Shown: positions 1 to 9,525 of the stretch, piece after piece
Position numbering within the stretch: the stretch's first letter is position 1
Layout: each line of letters begins with the position of its first letter
Origin: Deltaproteobacteria bacterium
GTDB lineage: Bacteria; Desulfobacterota; Desulfobacteria; Desulfobacterales; GCA-2748835
Length of the DNA: 64,000 nucleotides
NCBI GenBank assembly: GCA_002748835.1
Contig: PDTL01000014.1
Span: 87,838 to 151,837 of the forward strand
Direction of reading: 5' to 3'
Translations under genes and position numbers: made by a program
Notes under the pieces: model-generated
The model's input: the letters and a program-made list of their open reading frames with translations, nothing else
The model's database searches: none
Told to the model about the DNA's origin: nothing

Positions 1-1220
1 ACCGGATGAATCAGGGGGCATGGTTCTGCAGGGCCGGGATTCTGGGCGGGTTGTACCTCGAAGACGCCTGGCCGCATATGGGGAAATATGTCGATGTAAA
101 GTATAAAACGATGGACAAAATCCTGAGATCCTACATTATGAGTGATGGTGGCGTGGATGAGGGAATCGGGTATTTTTGTATGACCGCGCAGACCGTGATC
201 CCGGCTTTGATCGGGTATGCCAGGGGCAGAGGAAAAAACGTTAAAAAACTGCTTGGCCAATACTTCAGGAATGCCGATCTTTATTTATCGGCCCTTTCCG
301 GTTTTGAACCGGGAAAGGGGGCCGTCGGCGGTGATTGCAGGACGGAAAAATTCTGTGGGGACATTATTCCCGTATTGGCTGGTTTTTTCCCCGAATCCCT
401 GTGCAACGATATCCTGTTGACAAGCATTCAGGACCGCAGCATTTACAAGGTGACTGGAAGTCTTTCCAACAGTGGTGGCATCATCGGATTCGTGTATGGA
501 CCAGACCGGATTGATCCCTCCATCTCAATCGTTCCGAACTTCAGGATCTTGCCCCAGAGCGGGTTTGCCGTCAGCGCGAGGAGATCTGGGGCTTCTTCCC
601 TCCGGATGTTGCTCTCCGGTTCGAAGGCAAATCCGAGCAGCCACGCCCATTTCGACAAAGGGGCATTCGTCATGGAGGCAGACGGGACAGAGATTTTCGT
701 GGACAGGGGCATGTTACAGTACGACGACCCCAACGCCTTGATCATGAAATGTTCCCGGATGCATAATGTCCTCACGCCTTATCTTTCCGACGGCAGTTAT
801 CCGGACCAGAATCAGCCGGAAAGGAAGGTTTGTCCCAAGGGCACCGGGGACGAACGCCATATGGATCTTCACATTGATCTCGGTGAGGTCTGGAAAGCGT
901 ACATGACCTCATACCGAAGGGGCATCCTGTCGGAATCCTTAAATGAGGTTATTATTTCCGATGAGGGTAAATTGAAAGAACGGGGAAGGGTTGCCTTTCA
1001 CCTTCATTCTGTCGTTGAATTCGAGTTGCAGTCGAAAAAGGTCACAGGCCTTGTTAACGGAATGAGGGTAGAAGTCACAGCGGAATGGGCAGATGAGATT
1101 TTGCAGTTTACTGATGCATTGAGTTTCAACAAGAAAAACATCCATCACCTTGTTTTTCATAGTAAAATAATGAATACGTTCTCCATCGAAACACGGATTA
1201 CTGTGAACAGAAATCCGTGA
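1..1220 (+). CDS. Heparinase II/III-like protein, 5' end outside the window
   Basis: The reading frame is open from the window edge to the stop at 1220, with about 404 visible residues. The stretch around residues 214-245 (S-S-H-A-H-F-D-K-G, then a Gly and D-R-G ...Y-D-D) matches the pattern at the start of the beta-sandwich domain of heparinase II/III-like lyases. The first ~150 residues look like the end of the alpha/alpha-toroid domain. Full-length relatives are around 600 residues, so the N-terminal part is probably upstream; the ATG at 6 is unlikely to be the true start. Proteins of this type act on uronic-acid-containing polysaccharides and are often found in exopolysaccharide/O-antigen loci beside asnB-type genes, as here. 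The substrate cannot be inferred. Confidence 0.75.
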   Translation, partial: RMNQGAWFCRAGILGGLYLEDAWPHMGKYVDVKYKTMDKILRSYIMSDGGVDEGIGYFCMTAQTVIPALIGYARGRGKNVKKLLGQYFRNADLYLSALSGFEPGKGAVGGDCRTEKFCGDIIPVLAGFFPESLCNDILLTSIQDRSIYKVTGSLSNSGGIIGFVYGPDRIDPSISIVPNFRILPQSGFAVSARRSGASSLRMLLSGSKANPSSHAHFDKGAFVMEADGTEIFVDRGMLQYDDPNALIMKCSRMHNVLTPYLSDGSYPDQNQPERKVCPKGTGDERHMDLHIDLGEVWKAYMTSYRRGILSESLNEVIISDEGKLKERGRVAFHLHSVVEFELQSKKVTGLVNGMRVEVTAEWADEILQFTDALSFNKKNIHHLVFHSKIMNTFSIETRITVNRNP

Positions 1221-1335
1221 AGTATGATAGCAGGATGACGGTCCGGCGCGTTCGAACCGCTCACTGATAATGACGGAAACCGTTTTTTTGCAGTTCGATG
1301 ATCTCGCCTACGCAGCGAAAGCAAGGATTGAAACC

Positions 1336-3285
1336 ATGTGCGGTATAATCGGATCACTGTCGAATGTTCCTCTTGGCTGTCAGGATCTGGAAAGAGCCCT
1401 GTCATACCTTCATCACCGTGGACCCGATGACCGGGGAATTTACAGAGATGACCTGATACAGATCGGACACACCCGTTTGTCCATACAAGACCTGAGCCGC
1501 AAAGGGCATCAGCCCATGGCTTCCCACTGTGGGCGGTATTGGATTTCCTTTAATGGAGAAATATATAATTTTATCGAGTTGAGAAAAGAACTGACGCTGT
1601 TGGGCTGTGTTTTTAAAAGCGAGGGTGATACAGAAGTCCTCCTCGAAGCATATGCTCAGTGGGGAAGTGGCTGCCTTGAAAAATTGGTCGGCATGTTTTC
1701 GTTTTCAATATGGGACAAAAGGAGAAAAGAACTGTTTCTGGCCCGAGATAGAACCGGTGAAAAACCCCTTTATTACTGGTCTGACAACAAGACGTTTTTT
1801 TTTTCGTCTGAGTTGAAAGCGCTGATAAAATTACTTCCGTCAGTTCCCGGTATATCTCCTGCTGCCTTGGACGCGTATCTCCATAATCAATACGTCCCCG
1901 AACCTGAAACGGCACTGAAGGGAATACACAAACTGCCTGCCGCCCATTTTCTCGTGATTCGATGCGACCAGTGGTCCATCAGACCTCAGCGCTATTGGTG
2001 CCTTACCGATGTTAAACCCGTTTTCGGCGATCCGGTAAGCCGGGTTCGACGGGAACTCGAAAGCGCCATGGAATTGGCAGTACGTTCAGACGTGCCTGTG
2101 GGGATTGCGCTTAGTGGCGGAATCGATTCCGGAATTATCACATCCCTTGCGGCATCGCTGCGCCACACACCCTTAACCGCCCTTAGTGTCGGTTATCCTG
2201 GCAGACCCGCTTATGATGAACGGAACGATGCCGCTAAGTTGGCAAAGGCGTACGGCATTCCATTTTTTGATGTGGAACTTGAAACGCGTCATTTTGTCGA
2301 GCGCTTCCCGGAACTTGTCACGATGCTGGATGATCCGATCGCGGATATCGCGGCTTATGGGCATTATGCAGTCATGGCACTGGCTTCGGAGCACGACATC
2401 AAGGTAATGCTATCCGGAATCGGCGGAGACGAACTGTTCTGGGGGTATGAGTGGATGATCAGGGCAGCGGAGATGAGCAGGGAAAAAAAGAACACCGAGA
2501 AATATGATTCGCGGCTTGTTAAAGCCATTTCCGCACTGCTTGAACCAATCGCTTTCACCCATTTTTACAGTCGATTAAGTCATTCTCGAAAGGCGCCCAA
2601 ACCCATTCTGGATCTTATTTCCAAGGGGAAATGGCTTGCCGAAATGGCGATGCACCGGCCGGATCAATTGGTTCTGAGCAATTTAGTACCGGATTTTCAA
2701 TATGCGTTAGGGACTCTCGCCCATTTCTATACCCCAGATTTTGCAGCGCAGCTCCCCCATCGAAACCCTTTTCGTCCGTTTTCAGATACATTGAAGGGGT
2801 TAAAAGCATCACCTGCAATCGATGTTGCGGTATGTAAGGCTATATTTGAGACGTGGCTTGTCTCGAACTGTCTTTCCCTTGGAGACCGGGTCAGCATGGC
2901 CACTTCGGTGGAAACGCGTTGCCCTTTTCTTAATCACCGCTTGATAGAGGCGGTGATCGGCATCATGATCAGCAAAGATGGGATGAAATATCAGCATAAA
3001 GCCCTTCTAAAAACAGCTGTGGAGGATATCCTTCCATCTGAAGTGCTTCACAGACCAAAACAGGGATTTCAACCACCTGTTAATGAGTGGATGACGCAAA
3101 TTGTGCTGAGATTTTTTGATCATGTGAGAAACGGTTATCTTATTTCCAACCACGTGATCTTTCCGCATATCCTGGAGCACCTTTTCAGAAGAATCTGTAA
3201 ATTCGGCCCCGATACGTTTTTGCTTTATAAGATGACAGTTCTGGAACTGTGGTATGCTGGTGTTGTCCAGGAAAAAACGTTCTGA
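1336..3285 (+). CDS. asnB: Asparagine synthetase, glutamine-hydrolysing
   Basis: AsnB uses glutamine, ATP and aspartate to make asparagine; paralogues in polysaccharide loci are thought to amidate sugars or other acids. I chose the ATG at 1336 because it gives M-C-G-I-I-G, placing the catalytic nucleophile Cys at position 2 as class II glutamine amidotransferases need; AAGGA at 1323-1327 precedes it by 8 bases. An in-frame ATG at 1270 would bury this Cys. The N-terminal amidotransferase domain shows H-H-R-G-P-D-D-R-G and S-F-N-G-E-I-Y-N. The synthetase domain has the ATP-pyrophosphatase loop S-G-G-I-D-S at residues 260-265. At 649 residues it has the usual length. The location between a heparinase-like gene and glycosyltransferases suggests a surface-polysaccharide role rather than housekeeping asparagine supply; that is inference. 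Confidence 0.95.
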   Translation: MCGIIGSLSNVPLGCQDLERALSYLHHRGPDDRGIYRDDLIQIGHTRLSIQDLSRKGHQPMASHCGRYWISFNGEIYNFIELRKELTLLGCVFKSEGDTEVLLEAYAQWGSGCLEKLVGMFSFSIWDKRRKELFLARDRTGEKPLYYWSDNKTFFFSSELKALIKLLPSVPGISPAALDAYLHNQYVPEPETALKGIHKLPAAHFLVIRCDQWSIRPQRYWCLTDVKPVFGDPVSRVRRELESAMELAVRSDVPVGIALSGGIDSGIITSLAASLRHTPLTALSVGYPGRPAYDERNDAAKLAKAYGIPFFDVELETRHFVERFPELVTMLDDPIADIAAYGHYAVMALASEHDIKVMLSGIGGDELFWGYEWMIRAAEMSREKKNTEKYDSRLVKAISALLEPIAFTHFYSRLSHSRKAPKPILDLISKGKWLAEMAMHRPDQLVLSNLVPDFQYALGTLAHFYTPDFAAQLPHRNPFRPFSDTLKGLKASPAIDVAVCKAIFETWLVSNCLSLGDRVSMATSVETRCPFLNHRLIEAVIGIMISKDGMKYQHKALLKTAVEDILPSEVLHRPKQGFQPPVNEWMTQIVLRFFDHVRNGYLISNHVIFPHILEHLFRRICKFGPDTFLLYKMTVLELWYAGVVQEKTF

Positions 3286-3329
3286 TAGTAAAAAAAATAA
3301 TACTTAAATCCGAAAAAAGAGTGCAGGCT

Positions 3330-4232
3330 GTGAAATTCAGCATCGTTACCCCCTCATACAACAGTCAGCGATTTATCGGTGAGACCATTGAAAGTGTCAT
3401 CGGGCAGAAAGGTAATTTCCACATCGAATATATTATTGTGGATGCCTGTTCGACGGATCGCACCCCAGAGATCGTCAAAGCGTATCAGCAGTCGCTCCTG
3501 ACTGGCGAAAGACCGATTTTTTGCGGGCACGTGACAATCAAATTCTTATCCGGGAAAGACGCGGGTATGTATGAAGCCATCAACAAGGGGTTCGCCCAGG
3601 CAACAGGCGATATCTATGCTTGGATCAATTCAGATGACGTTTATCAGCCAGGAGCATTCGATGTAATTTGTAAAACCTTTTCCCAATTCCCTCAAATTCG
3701 CTGGTTGAAAGGCATAACTTCATATTTCGATGAGAGTTCCACTTTATTTGCGTCTGGCAAGTGCAATATTTATAATCGTCAGCTAATCGCCAAAGGCCTG
3801 TATGGTCCAGTTCTCCATTTCATTCAGCAAGACAGTGTGTTCTGGTCGGCGAGTCTCTGGCATGAATCCGGAGGAGCCGATGAAAGCCTTTCCCTTGCAG
3901 GGGATTATTTTTTGTGGATTGAGTTTTCCAAGTATACCCCCTTGTATTCACTAAATGCCCATACCAGTTGTTTTAGGAGCGTTGCCGGTCAGAAAAGTGA
4001 AAACATCCAGGCGTATTTTTGTGAAATCAGCGACAAGGGTTACCCGAGTCCTGGGGATTACCGTTTCCTTCGTTTCTATTTTAAACATAGAAAACGGATA
4101 CCATCATTTTTACAGCCTTTGGCTCGCCGATTGTTTCAGTTTAATTATAACTATCGTGTCGTATTGATGAACCCTTACAATACGTTAACGCTTGTGGAAG
4201 GTCCTCACCACGAAGTGGAAACATACCTATGA
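3330..4232 (+). CDS. Family 2 glycosyltransferase
   Basis: A cytoplasmic GT-A fold glycosyltransferase that would move a sugar from a nucleotide donor to a growing glycan. The N-terminus has the GT2 signature F-S-I-V-T-P-S-Y-N, an I-V-D-A-C-S-T-D segment for nucleotide binding, and an N-S-D-D metal-binding motif near residue 100. The start is uncertain. A GTG at 3330 puts the first beta strand right at the N-terminus and leaves 44 bases after asnB; an ATG at 3249 would overlap asnB by 37 bases and add an unlikely Cys-rich extension. The gene overlaps the next by ATGA at 4229-4232, so translation is probably coupled. Donor and acceptor are unknown. Confidence 0.85.
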   Translation: MKFSIVTPSYNSQRFIGETIESVIGQKGNFHIEYIIVDACSTDRTPEIVKAYQQSLLTGERPIFCGHVTIKFLSGKDAGMYEAINKGFAQATGDIYAWINSDDVYQPGAFDVICKTFSQFPQIRWLKGITSYFDESSTLFASGKCNIYNRQLIAKGLYGPVLHFIQQDSVFWSASLWHESGGADESLSLAGDYFLWIEFSKYTPLYSLNAHTSCFRSVAGQKSENIQAYFCEISDKGYPSPGDYRFLRFYFKHRKRIPSFLQPLARRLFQFNYNYRVVLMNPYNTLTLVEGPHHEVETYL

Positions 4233-5173
4233 AATGTCCTATATGCCAGTCCTCAGGTTCTGTTTCATCCTTCACGCTGTGGGATGATCGGTACGGTTAT
4301 CCCGGTAAATTCAAATTACAGCGCTGTCGCGTTTGCGGACACGTTTTCTTGCCATGCGCCTTCTCCCCGGAGCGACTGTCGCGCCTGTACACCGACTACT
4401 ATCCCCGATCAACGTTCGACGTCGATAATTATCGCCCGCATATTCAAAAAAAAGGATTGGGTTCCTGGCTTGATGGCGCGTATGCTTCGGCTTTCCGCTG
4501 GGTCCCTCGGGATGTTCGCATTCTAGATATTGGGTGCGGGTTTGGCGAATCTTTGGGGTACCACGCCGCACGGGGATGTGAGGTCTACGGGGTGGAAACG
4601 GATGAAAATATTCGTCGTGTGGCGGAGAAACATGGTTTTCGGATCCATGTCGGGGTGTTTGATCCAGCTGTTTATGAACCCAACTTTTTTGACACCATCA
4701 CCATGGACCAGGTGATGGAGCATATGATTGATCCCATAAAGACGTTGAGGGGGGCTGCTGGGATTTTAAAACCTAAGGGACGCATATTGATTACAGTTCC
4801 CAACAGCCAGGGATGGGGAGCGAAAATATTCTTATGTCGCTGGATCAACTGGCATGCACCGTATCATCTTCATTTTTTCTCTAAAGAATCTATGAGGATA
4901 GCCGCATACAAGGCGGGTCTTGAAATTCGGGAAGAAAAAACAATAACCAATTCCCATTGGCTGAACTTTCAATTGCAGCACCTTCTATTTTATCCCAAAT
5001 ATACGGTTGCATCCATTTTTTGGTCTCCAGATGGTCGCCCCACGTCAGGGAAAAGATATTGGAGTGCCGTTTTCAGTCTCGCCCATAAAGTAAAAATCAA
5101 TCATGTTATAACGCGTCTTTTCGATATCTTGGGTTATGGCGATAACCGCATCTTTATTTTGGAGAAACCTTAA
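4229..5173 (+). CDS. Class I SAM-dependent methyltransferase with N-terminal zinc ribbon
   Basis: A 314-residue cytoplasmic methyltransferase. Cys3, Cys6, Cys33 and Cys36 form a zinc-ribbon-like CxxC...CxxC pair. The SAM-binding motif I follows as I-L-D-I-G-C-G-F-G, with an acidic residue at the end of strand 2 (V-E-T-D-E), and then the M-D-Q-V-M-E-H stretch typical of this family. The zinc ribbon plus methyltransferase layout is common in O-antigen and sugar-modification loci, where such enzymes methylate glycan hydroxyls or sugar nucleotides. The start overlaps the preceding glycosyltransferase stop by ATGA, and the next gene begins 5 bases after its stop. The methyl acceptor is not known. 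Confidence 0.88.
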   Translation: MKCPICQSSGSVSSFTLWDDRYGYPGKFKLQRCRVCGHVFLPCAFSPERLSRLYTDYYPRSTFDVDNYRPHIQKKGLGSWLDGAYASAFRWVPRDVRILDIGCGFGESLGYHAARGCEVYGVETDENIRRVAEKHGFRIHVGVFDPAVYEPNFFDTITMDQVMEHMIDPIKTLRGAAGILKPKGRILITVPNSQGWGAKIFLCRWINWHAPYHLHFFSKESMRIAAYKAGLEIREEKTITNSHWLNFQLQHLLFYPKYTVASIFWSPDGRPTSGKRYWSAVFSLAHKVKINHVITRLFDILGYGDNRIFILEKP

Positions 5174-5177
5174 AAAA

Positions 5178-6596
5178 ATGGTTTATATAATCCTTCCGGT
5201 TCACAACCGCAGAAGAATCACGATGGGATTTATTGAAGCCCTGATTTCCCAAACCTTATGTGATTTTCATCTAATATTAGTGGATGATGGTTCCATAGAT
5301 GGCACGAAGGAAATGGTCAGTGAACGGATCAAACCGTTGACTGTCATCACAGGACCTGGAGATTGGTGGTGGGCCGGATGCCTGCAAAAAGGATTCGAAT
5401 GGCTTAAAAGAAATGAGATCCAAGGGGATGACACTATCCTGATCATCAACGACGATGTGCACATTGAACCGGACTTTCTTGAAAAGGGAGTTTCCCTGTT
5501 GGCCACCAATAAAAGAAGCATTCTATTGGCACAATTCAGATGGGCTCCCGGGGCATCTTGCTTTGAGACGGGTATCTATGCCAACATGGAGAAATTATCA
5601 TTCGAGATCGCTTCTTCTCCTGAAAAAATAAATTGCCTGTCCACCCGGGGGCTTTTTCTTCGGTGGAAAGATTTCCAGGAGATCGGGGGGTTTCACCCTT
5701 TCATTCTCCCTCATTATTGGTCGGATTATGAATTCACCATGCGAGCTTATCGAAAAGGATACGCGCTTATCACTTCCCCCTCAGTCTCACTGATCTCCAT
5801 GCTCGACGAAACCGGGCGAATGAGCCTTGACTATTCCGGTAACTTTGCCCGTTTCCTCAAGTCTCTCTTTTCGGTTAAAACCATCGACCATCCATTGTAT
5901 TCAATCTCATTTGTTCTACTGGCCTCTCCTTTGAAATGGCTGCCCTTGAACCTGATGAAAGTTGCCGTCAAAACGGTTTTGCTCAACTTTCGGTTTCCTG
6001 TTTGTAAATTGAGGGGGATGCGCTTATCCATACAGGTCAAAAAAGCTTCAAAAAGGAGTTCTGGCGGGTACAAGGTCATTATCGGGGCGAACACAACCCG
6101 GTATCCCGGCTGGATTGCTACGGACTATCCAGAGCTGGATATTACAGACCCGAACCTTATAAAAAAATATTTCCCGAAAGGTTCCGTGGATATTTTCCTA
6201 TCTGAGCATGTATTCGAACACTTAACCATAAAACAGATGACGGCGGCATTGAAAAACTGCAAGGAGTGCTTGTCAAAGGGCGGGTATATCAGAATTGCGG
6301 TACCCGATGGATTTCATCCAGACGAGGGGTATATAAACCAGGTCAGGCCGGGCGGATGGGGAGATGGCGCACTCGACCATAAAGCCCTTTACGATTATAA
6401 ATCCCTGACGGCGATCATCGAAAATGCGGGCTTTCAGGTTCGGCTTCTCGAGTGGTTTGATGAAAAAGCCGAATTTCATTTTATTGATTGGCAGCGGGAA
6501 TCCGGTTTTATACAAAGATCTTCCAGGTATGATGAAAGAAACCGGGATCGAGCCCTTGCATATACCTCCCTGATCGTTGATGCAATCAAACCGTGA
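5178..6596 (+). CDS. Glycosyltransferase family 2 - methyltransferase fusion protein
   Basis: This 472-residue protein appears to have two catalytic domains. The N-terminal half is a GT2 domain: V-Y-I-I-L-P-V-H-N-R-R at the start, V-D-D-G-S-I-D-G, and I-I-N-D-D-V-H with the DxD-like metal site. The C-terminal ~180 residues read like a class I methyltransferase-related domain, with a short Y-K-V-I-I-G-A entry, S-E-H-V-F-E-H-L, C-L-S-K-G-G-Y-I-R-I-A-V-P-D and H-K-A-L-Y. I chose the ATG at 5178, where the GT fold begins; an in-frame ATG at 5136 would overlap the upstream gene and add 14 residues. A single protein could add and then methylate a sugar, capping a glycan chain; this is inference. 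Confidence 0.85.
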   Translation: MVYIILPVHNRRRITMGFIEALISQTLCDFHLILVDDGSIDGTKEMVSERIKPLTVITGPGDWWWAGCLQKGFEWLKRNEIQGDDTILIINDDVHIEPDFLEKGVSLLATNKRSILLAQFRWAPGASCFETGIYANMEKLSFEIASSPEKINCLSTRGLFLRWKDFQEIGGFHPFILPHYWSDYEFTMRAYRKGYALITSPSVSLISMLDETGRMSLDYSGNFARFLKSLFSVKTIDHPLYSISFVLLASPLKWLPLNLMKVAVKTVLLNFRFPVCKLRGMRLSIQVKKASKRSSGGYKVIIGANTTRYPGWIATDYPELDITDPNLIKKYFPKGSVDIFLSEHVFEHLTIKQMTAALKNCKECLSKGGYIRIAVPDGFHPDEGYINQVRPGGWGDGALDHKALYDYKSLTAIIENAGFQVRLLEWFDEKAEFHFIDWQRESGFIQRSSRYDERNRDRALAYTSLIVDAIKP

Positions 6597-6621
6597 GCAT
6601 CAGGTTGAATAATACCGGTGT

Positions 6622-6649
6622 CAATGGTGGCATATGATGGCTGCCATTG
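6622..6649 (+). terminator. Hairpin, possible weak terminator
   Basis: CAATGGTGGC at 6622-6631 can pair with GCTGCCATTG at 6640-6649 (two wobble pairs, 8-base loop). It is followed after a few bases by a T-rich run at 6655-6662. It sits in the 92-base gap between two cluster genes, so it may be an attenuating hairpin rather than a full stop of transcription. Confidence 0.3.
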
Positions 6650-6688
6650 GGATTTACTTTTTACAAAAAGCAAGGATAGTTATCAATT

Positions 6689-7645
6689 ATGAAAGCAGCA
6701 CCGGTTGTTCTTTTTACTTATAATAGGCCCGAACATACCCGCCGAACCGTGGAGGCCCTTCGCAAAAATGAACTGGCCGGAGCCACACCTCTGGTCATTT
6801 TTTCCGATGGTCCCAAAGATCATTCCATGGACAAAATGGTCCAGAAGGTACGGCGTTACCTTGCAACCATCAATGGCTTCAAAAGCGTTGTGATTCACCA
6901 TAGGGAAAAAAACATGGGGTTGGCCGATTCCATCATTCAGGGGGTGACCGAAGTCGTGGAAGCCTACGGCCGGGTGATCGTTCTGGAGGACGATCTTTTG
7001 ACCGCTCCGTCGTTTCTTTCTTACATGAATGAAGCGCTCTCTTTTTACCGTGACACCCCGGAAATATTTTCGATTTCGGGATATAATTTGCCTCCGCAGA
7101 CCATGAAAACCCCCTCTGCCTATCCATATGATGTTTACTTCAACCCCCGTGCACACTCTTGGGGGTGGGGAACCTGGGCAGACAGATGGGCTAAAGCGGA
7201 CTGGCAGGTGACTGATTTCAATACCTTTATTGCGGACAAGGAAAAAGTTCGCCAATTCAATGCAGGGGGTGAGGATTTGACCCGCATGCTGCAACTTCAG
7301 ATGGAGGGCCGCATCGATTCCTGGGCAATCCGGTGGTGCTACACTCATTTTCGGGAACATGCTTTCTGTGTTTACCCCATCCTTTCCTTGGTAGAGAATA
7401 TCGGTTTCGATGGAAGTGGCGTTCACTGCGGGGCGTGCGGAAGTGAGAAATACTACACGCCTCTTGCTGAGGGAAAACAACGGTTCAGATTTTCAAAGAA
7501 GATTCAACTAAATGAAGCCCTGATGGATCATTTTCGCGCAGCTTATCGACCGGCCCGGGGACCGGGCAGGACATTGCGCAGACTCAATCGATTGAAACAG
7601 ATATTTTTCAAAGTTCAAGGAAATAAAATTAAAGCAGCAAAGTAA
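6689..7645 (+). CDS. Glycosyltransferase, GT2/GNT-I-like fold
   Basis: A 318-residue protein whose N-terminus P-V-V-L-F-T-Y-N-R-P and the motif V-L-E-D-D-L (near residue 98) match sugar transferases with the GT-A fold, including a subgroup resembling N-acetylglucosaminyltransferase I. An AAGGA at 6672-6676 lies 12 bases before the ATG. The central G-W-G-T-W-A-D-R-W segment is typical of the same subgroup. The gene stands between a hairpin-containing gap and rfbF, in the same direction as all other locus genes. Donor and acceptor cannot be read from the sequence. Confidence 0.75.
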   Translation: MKAAPVVLFTYNRPEHTRRTVEALRKNELAGATPLVIFSDGPKDHSMDKMVQKVRRYLATINGFKSVVIHHREKNMGLADSIIQGVTEVVEAYGRVIVLEDDLLTAPSFLSYMNEALSFYRDTPEIFSISGYNLPPQTMKTPSAYPYDVYFNPRAHSWGWGTWADRWAKADWQVTDFNTFIADKEKVRQFNAGGEDLTRMLQLQMEGRIDSWAIRWCYTHFREHAFCVYPILSLVENIGFDGSGVHCGACGSEKYYTPLAEGKQRFRFSKKIQLNEALMDHFRAAYRPARGPGRTLRRLNRLKQIFFKVQGNKIKAAK

Positions 7646-7654
7646 GGGAACGAA

Positions 7655-8431
7655 ATGAATGGAATAAAAGCCGTTATACTGGCAGGCGGTTACGGAACCC
7701 GGCTGAGTGAGGAGACCGAGGTGAAACCCAAACCCATGGTGGAGATCGGTGGAAGGCCAATCCTCTGGCACATCATGAAAATCTATTCGGCCTACGGAAT
7801 CAATGATTTTATCGTCTGCCTTGGGTACAAGGGCTACGTCATCAAGGAGTATTTTGCCAATTATTTTCTCCATATGTCCGATGTTAGATTCGACATGGCA
7901 AACAACCGAATGGAAGTGATCCAGAAGAATGTAGAGCCGTGGCGGGTGACGCTTGTGGATACCGGCGAGGGAACCCTGACCGGCGGGCGTCTGAAAAAAG
8001 TGGCCCAATACCTGGGGGGGAAGACGTTCTGTTTCACCTATGGAGACGGTGTGGGAAACGTCGATATCAAGAAAACGCTCGCCTTCCATCGACAGCATGG
8101 AAAGATGGCCACCATGACTGCTGTCATGCCTCCGGCCCGGTTTGGGGCGCTGGAGCTTGCCGGAAATCGGATTACGCATTTTTCGGAGAAACCCAAAGGA
8201 AAGGAAGCATGGATCAATGGCGGTTTTTTTATTCTGGAACCCGCGGTGATCGATTATATCAAGGGGGACAGCACGTCTTGGGAGAAGGAACCTCTGGAAC
8301 AGCTAGCCCGGGACGGGCATCTGGAAGCGTACTTCCATAACGGATTCTGGCAGCCCATGGATACCCTGCGAGACAAGAAAAAACTGGTGGAACTTTGGAA
8401 TTCGGGTCAGGCGCCCTGGAAAGTATGGTGA
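7655..8431 (+). CDS. rfbF: Glucose-1-phosphate cytidylyltransferase
   Basis: It makes CDP-glucose from glucose-1-phosphate and CTP, the first committed step of CDP-3,6-dideoxyhexose synthesis. The nucleotidyltransferase signature [12 protein letters not shown] is at residues 6-17, followed by K-P-K-P-M-V-E-I-G (sugar-phosphate and CTP contacts) and the characteristic I-K-E-Y-F-A-N-Y segment. At 258 residues the length fits RfbF/DdhA. AAGGGA lies just before the ATG. The stop overlaps the rfbG start, and rfbF-rfbG-rfbH run in pathway order. The product would feed O-antigen sugars in the outer leaflet of the outer membrane. Confidence 0.95.
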   Translation: MNGIKAVILAGGYGTRLSEETEVKPKPMVEIGGRPILWHIMKIYSAYGINDFIVCLGYKGYVIKEYFANYFLHMSDVRFDMANNRMEVIQKNVEPWRVTLVDTGEGTLTGGRLKKVAQYLGGKTFCFTYGDGVGNVDIKKTLAFHRQHGKMATMTAVMPPARFGALELAGNRITHFSEKPKGKEAWINGGFFILEPAVIDYIKGDSTSWEKEPLEQLARDGHLEAYFHNGFWQPMDTLRDKKKLVELWNSGQAPWKVW

Positions 8432-9525
8432 CACCGATGTTGCAAGAGAAATTCTGGCAAGGAAAACGGGTGTTGATAACGGGTCACACCGGCTTCAAAG
8501 GTTCCTGGCTATGTATCTGGCTTCATTCGCTGGGAGCCAGTGTTACGGGATATGCCCTGCCTCCCCCCAGCCAGCCCAGCCTGTTTGAAAGTTGCGGTAT
8601 TCACCGTCTCGTGGAGTCGATTACAGCCGATGTTCGTGATTTACGCCGACTGTCCGATGTCGTAGCGAAGGCAAAACCGGAAATCATCATCCATATGGCA
8701 GCACAAGCCCTCGTAAGGGCGTCCTATGCCGCACCCGTCGAAACCTATGATACCAATGTGATGGGCACGGTCAACCTACTGGAAGCCGTCAGAAAAAACC
8801 CGGGGGTCAAAGCGGTCATCAATGTCACCTCGGACAAGTGCTATGAAAACCTGGAGACACTGGAAGGCTACCATGAGGAAAATGCCCTGGGGGGGCACGA
8901 TCCCTACGCCAGTAGCAAGGCCTGTTCCGAACTGGTGACAAGGGCTTTCCACGCATCTTTTTTTCATCCCGACCGCTATGATACCCACAGCGTCGCCCTG
9001 GCGACTGCAAGGGCGGGCAATGTGATCGGCGGGGGAGACTGGGCCACAGACCGCCTCATTCCAGACTGCATAAGGGCCTTGGCAAAAAAAGAGACCCTTT
9101 TATTGCGTTTTCCCCAGGCCATCCGTCCTTGGCAGCATGTGCTGGAACCTCTGCGGGGTTACCTGATGCTGGCAGAAAAATTGTATATGGCAGGTCCTGA
9201 GTTTTCAGGCGCCTGGAACTTTGGCCCTGCAGAGGAGGATACAAGAACAGTCCTGAGTGTGGTAAAAAAGCTTTGCGAGGCTTGGGAAGCGCCCCAGGGA
9301 TATGCGCTGATGGATGGTGACCAGCCTCATGAAGCCGGGCTTCTGAAGCTAAATTGCGCTAAGGCCCGAAAACGGCTGGGTTTCAGGCCCCAATGGGATG
9401 TCGATATCGCACTTGAAAAGGTTGTCGCATGGGCAAAGGCCTATGAGCGTGGCGAGGATATGCTGGCGTTCAGTCAGAAACAAATTGCCGAATATCAGGA
9501 AAAGAGGGCATCCTATCATGAATGA
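8425..9525 (+). CDS. rfbG: CDP-glucose 4,6-dehydratase
   Basis: An NAD-dependent extended SDR that converts CDP-glucose to CDP-4-keto-6-deoxyglucose. The Rossmann motif [10 protein letters not shown] is close to the N-terminus, as in known RfbG/DdhB proteins. The catalytic triad region includes the S-D-K-C-Y-E segment characteristic of this subgroup and the Y-A-S-S-K motif (YxxxK). The start is either ATG 8425, overlapping the rfbF stop by 7 bases, or ATG 8437; 8425 gives 366 residues. It overlaps the next gene by 8 bases. The tight packing with rfbF and rfbH supports a shared transcript and pathway. Confidence 0.93.
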   Translation: MVTPMLQEKFWQGKRVLITGHTGFKGSWLCIWLHSLGASVTGYALPPPSQPSLFESCGIHRLVESITADVRDLRRLSDVVAKAKPEIIIHMAAQALVRASYAAPVETYDTNVMGTVNLLEAVRKNPGVKAVINVTSDKCYENLETLEGYHEENALGGHDPYASSKACSELVTRAFHASFFHPDRYDTHSVALATARAGNVIGGGDWATDRLIPDCIRALAKKETLLLRFPQAIRPWQHVLEPLRGYLMLAEKLYMAGPEFSGAWNFGPAEEDTRTVLSVVKKLCEAWEAPQGYALMDGDQPHEAGLLKLNCAKARKRLGFRPQWDVDIALEKVVAWAKAYERGEDMLAFSQKQIAEYQEKRASYHE

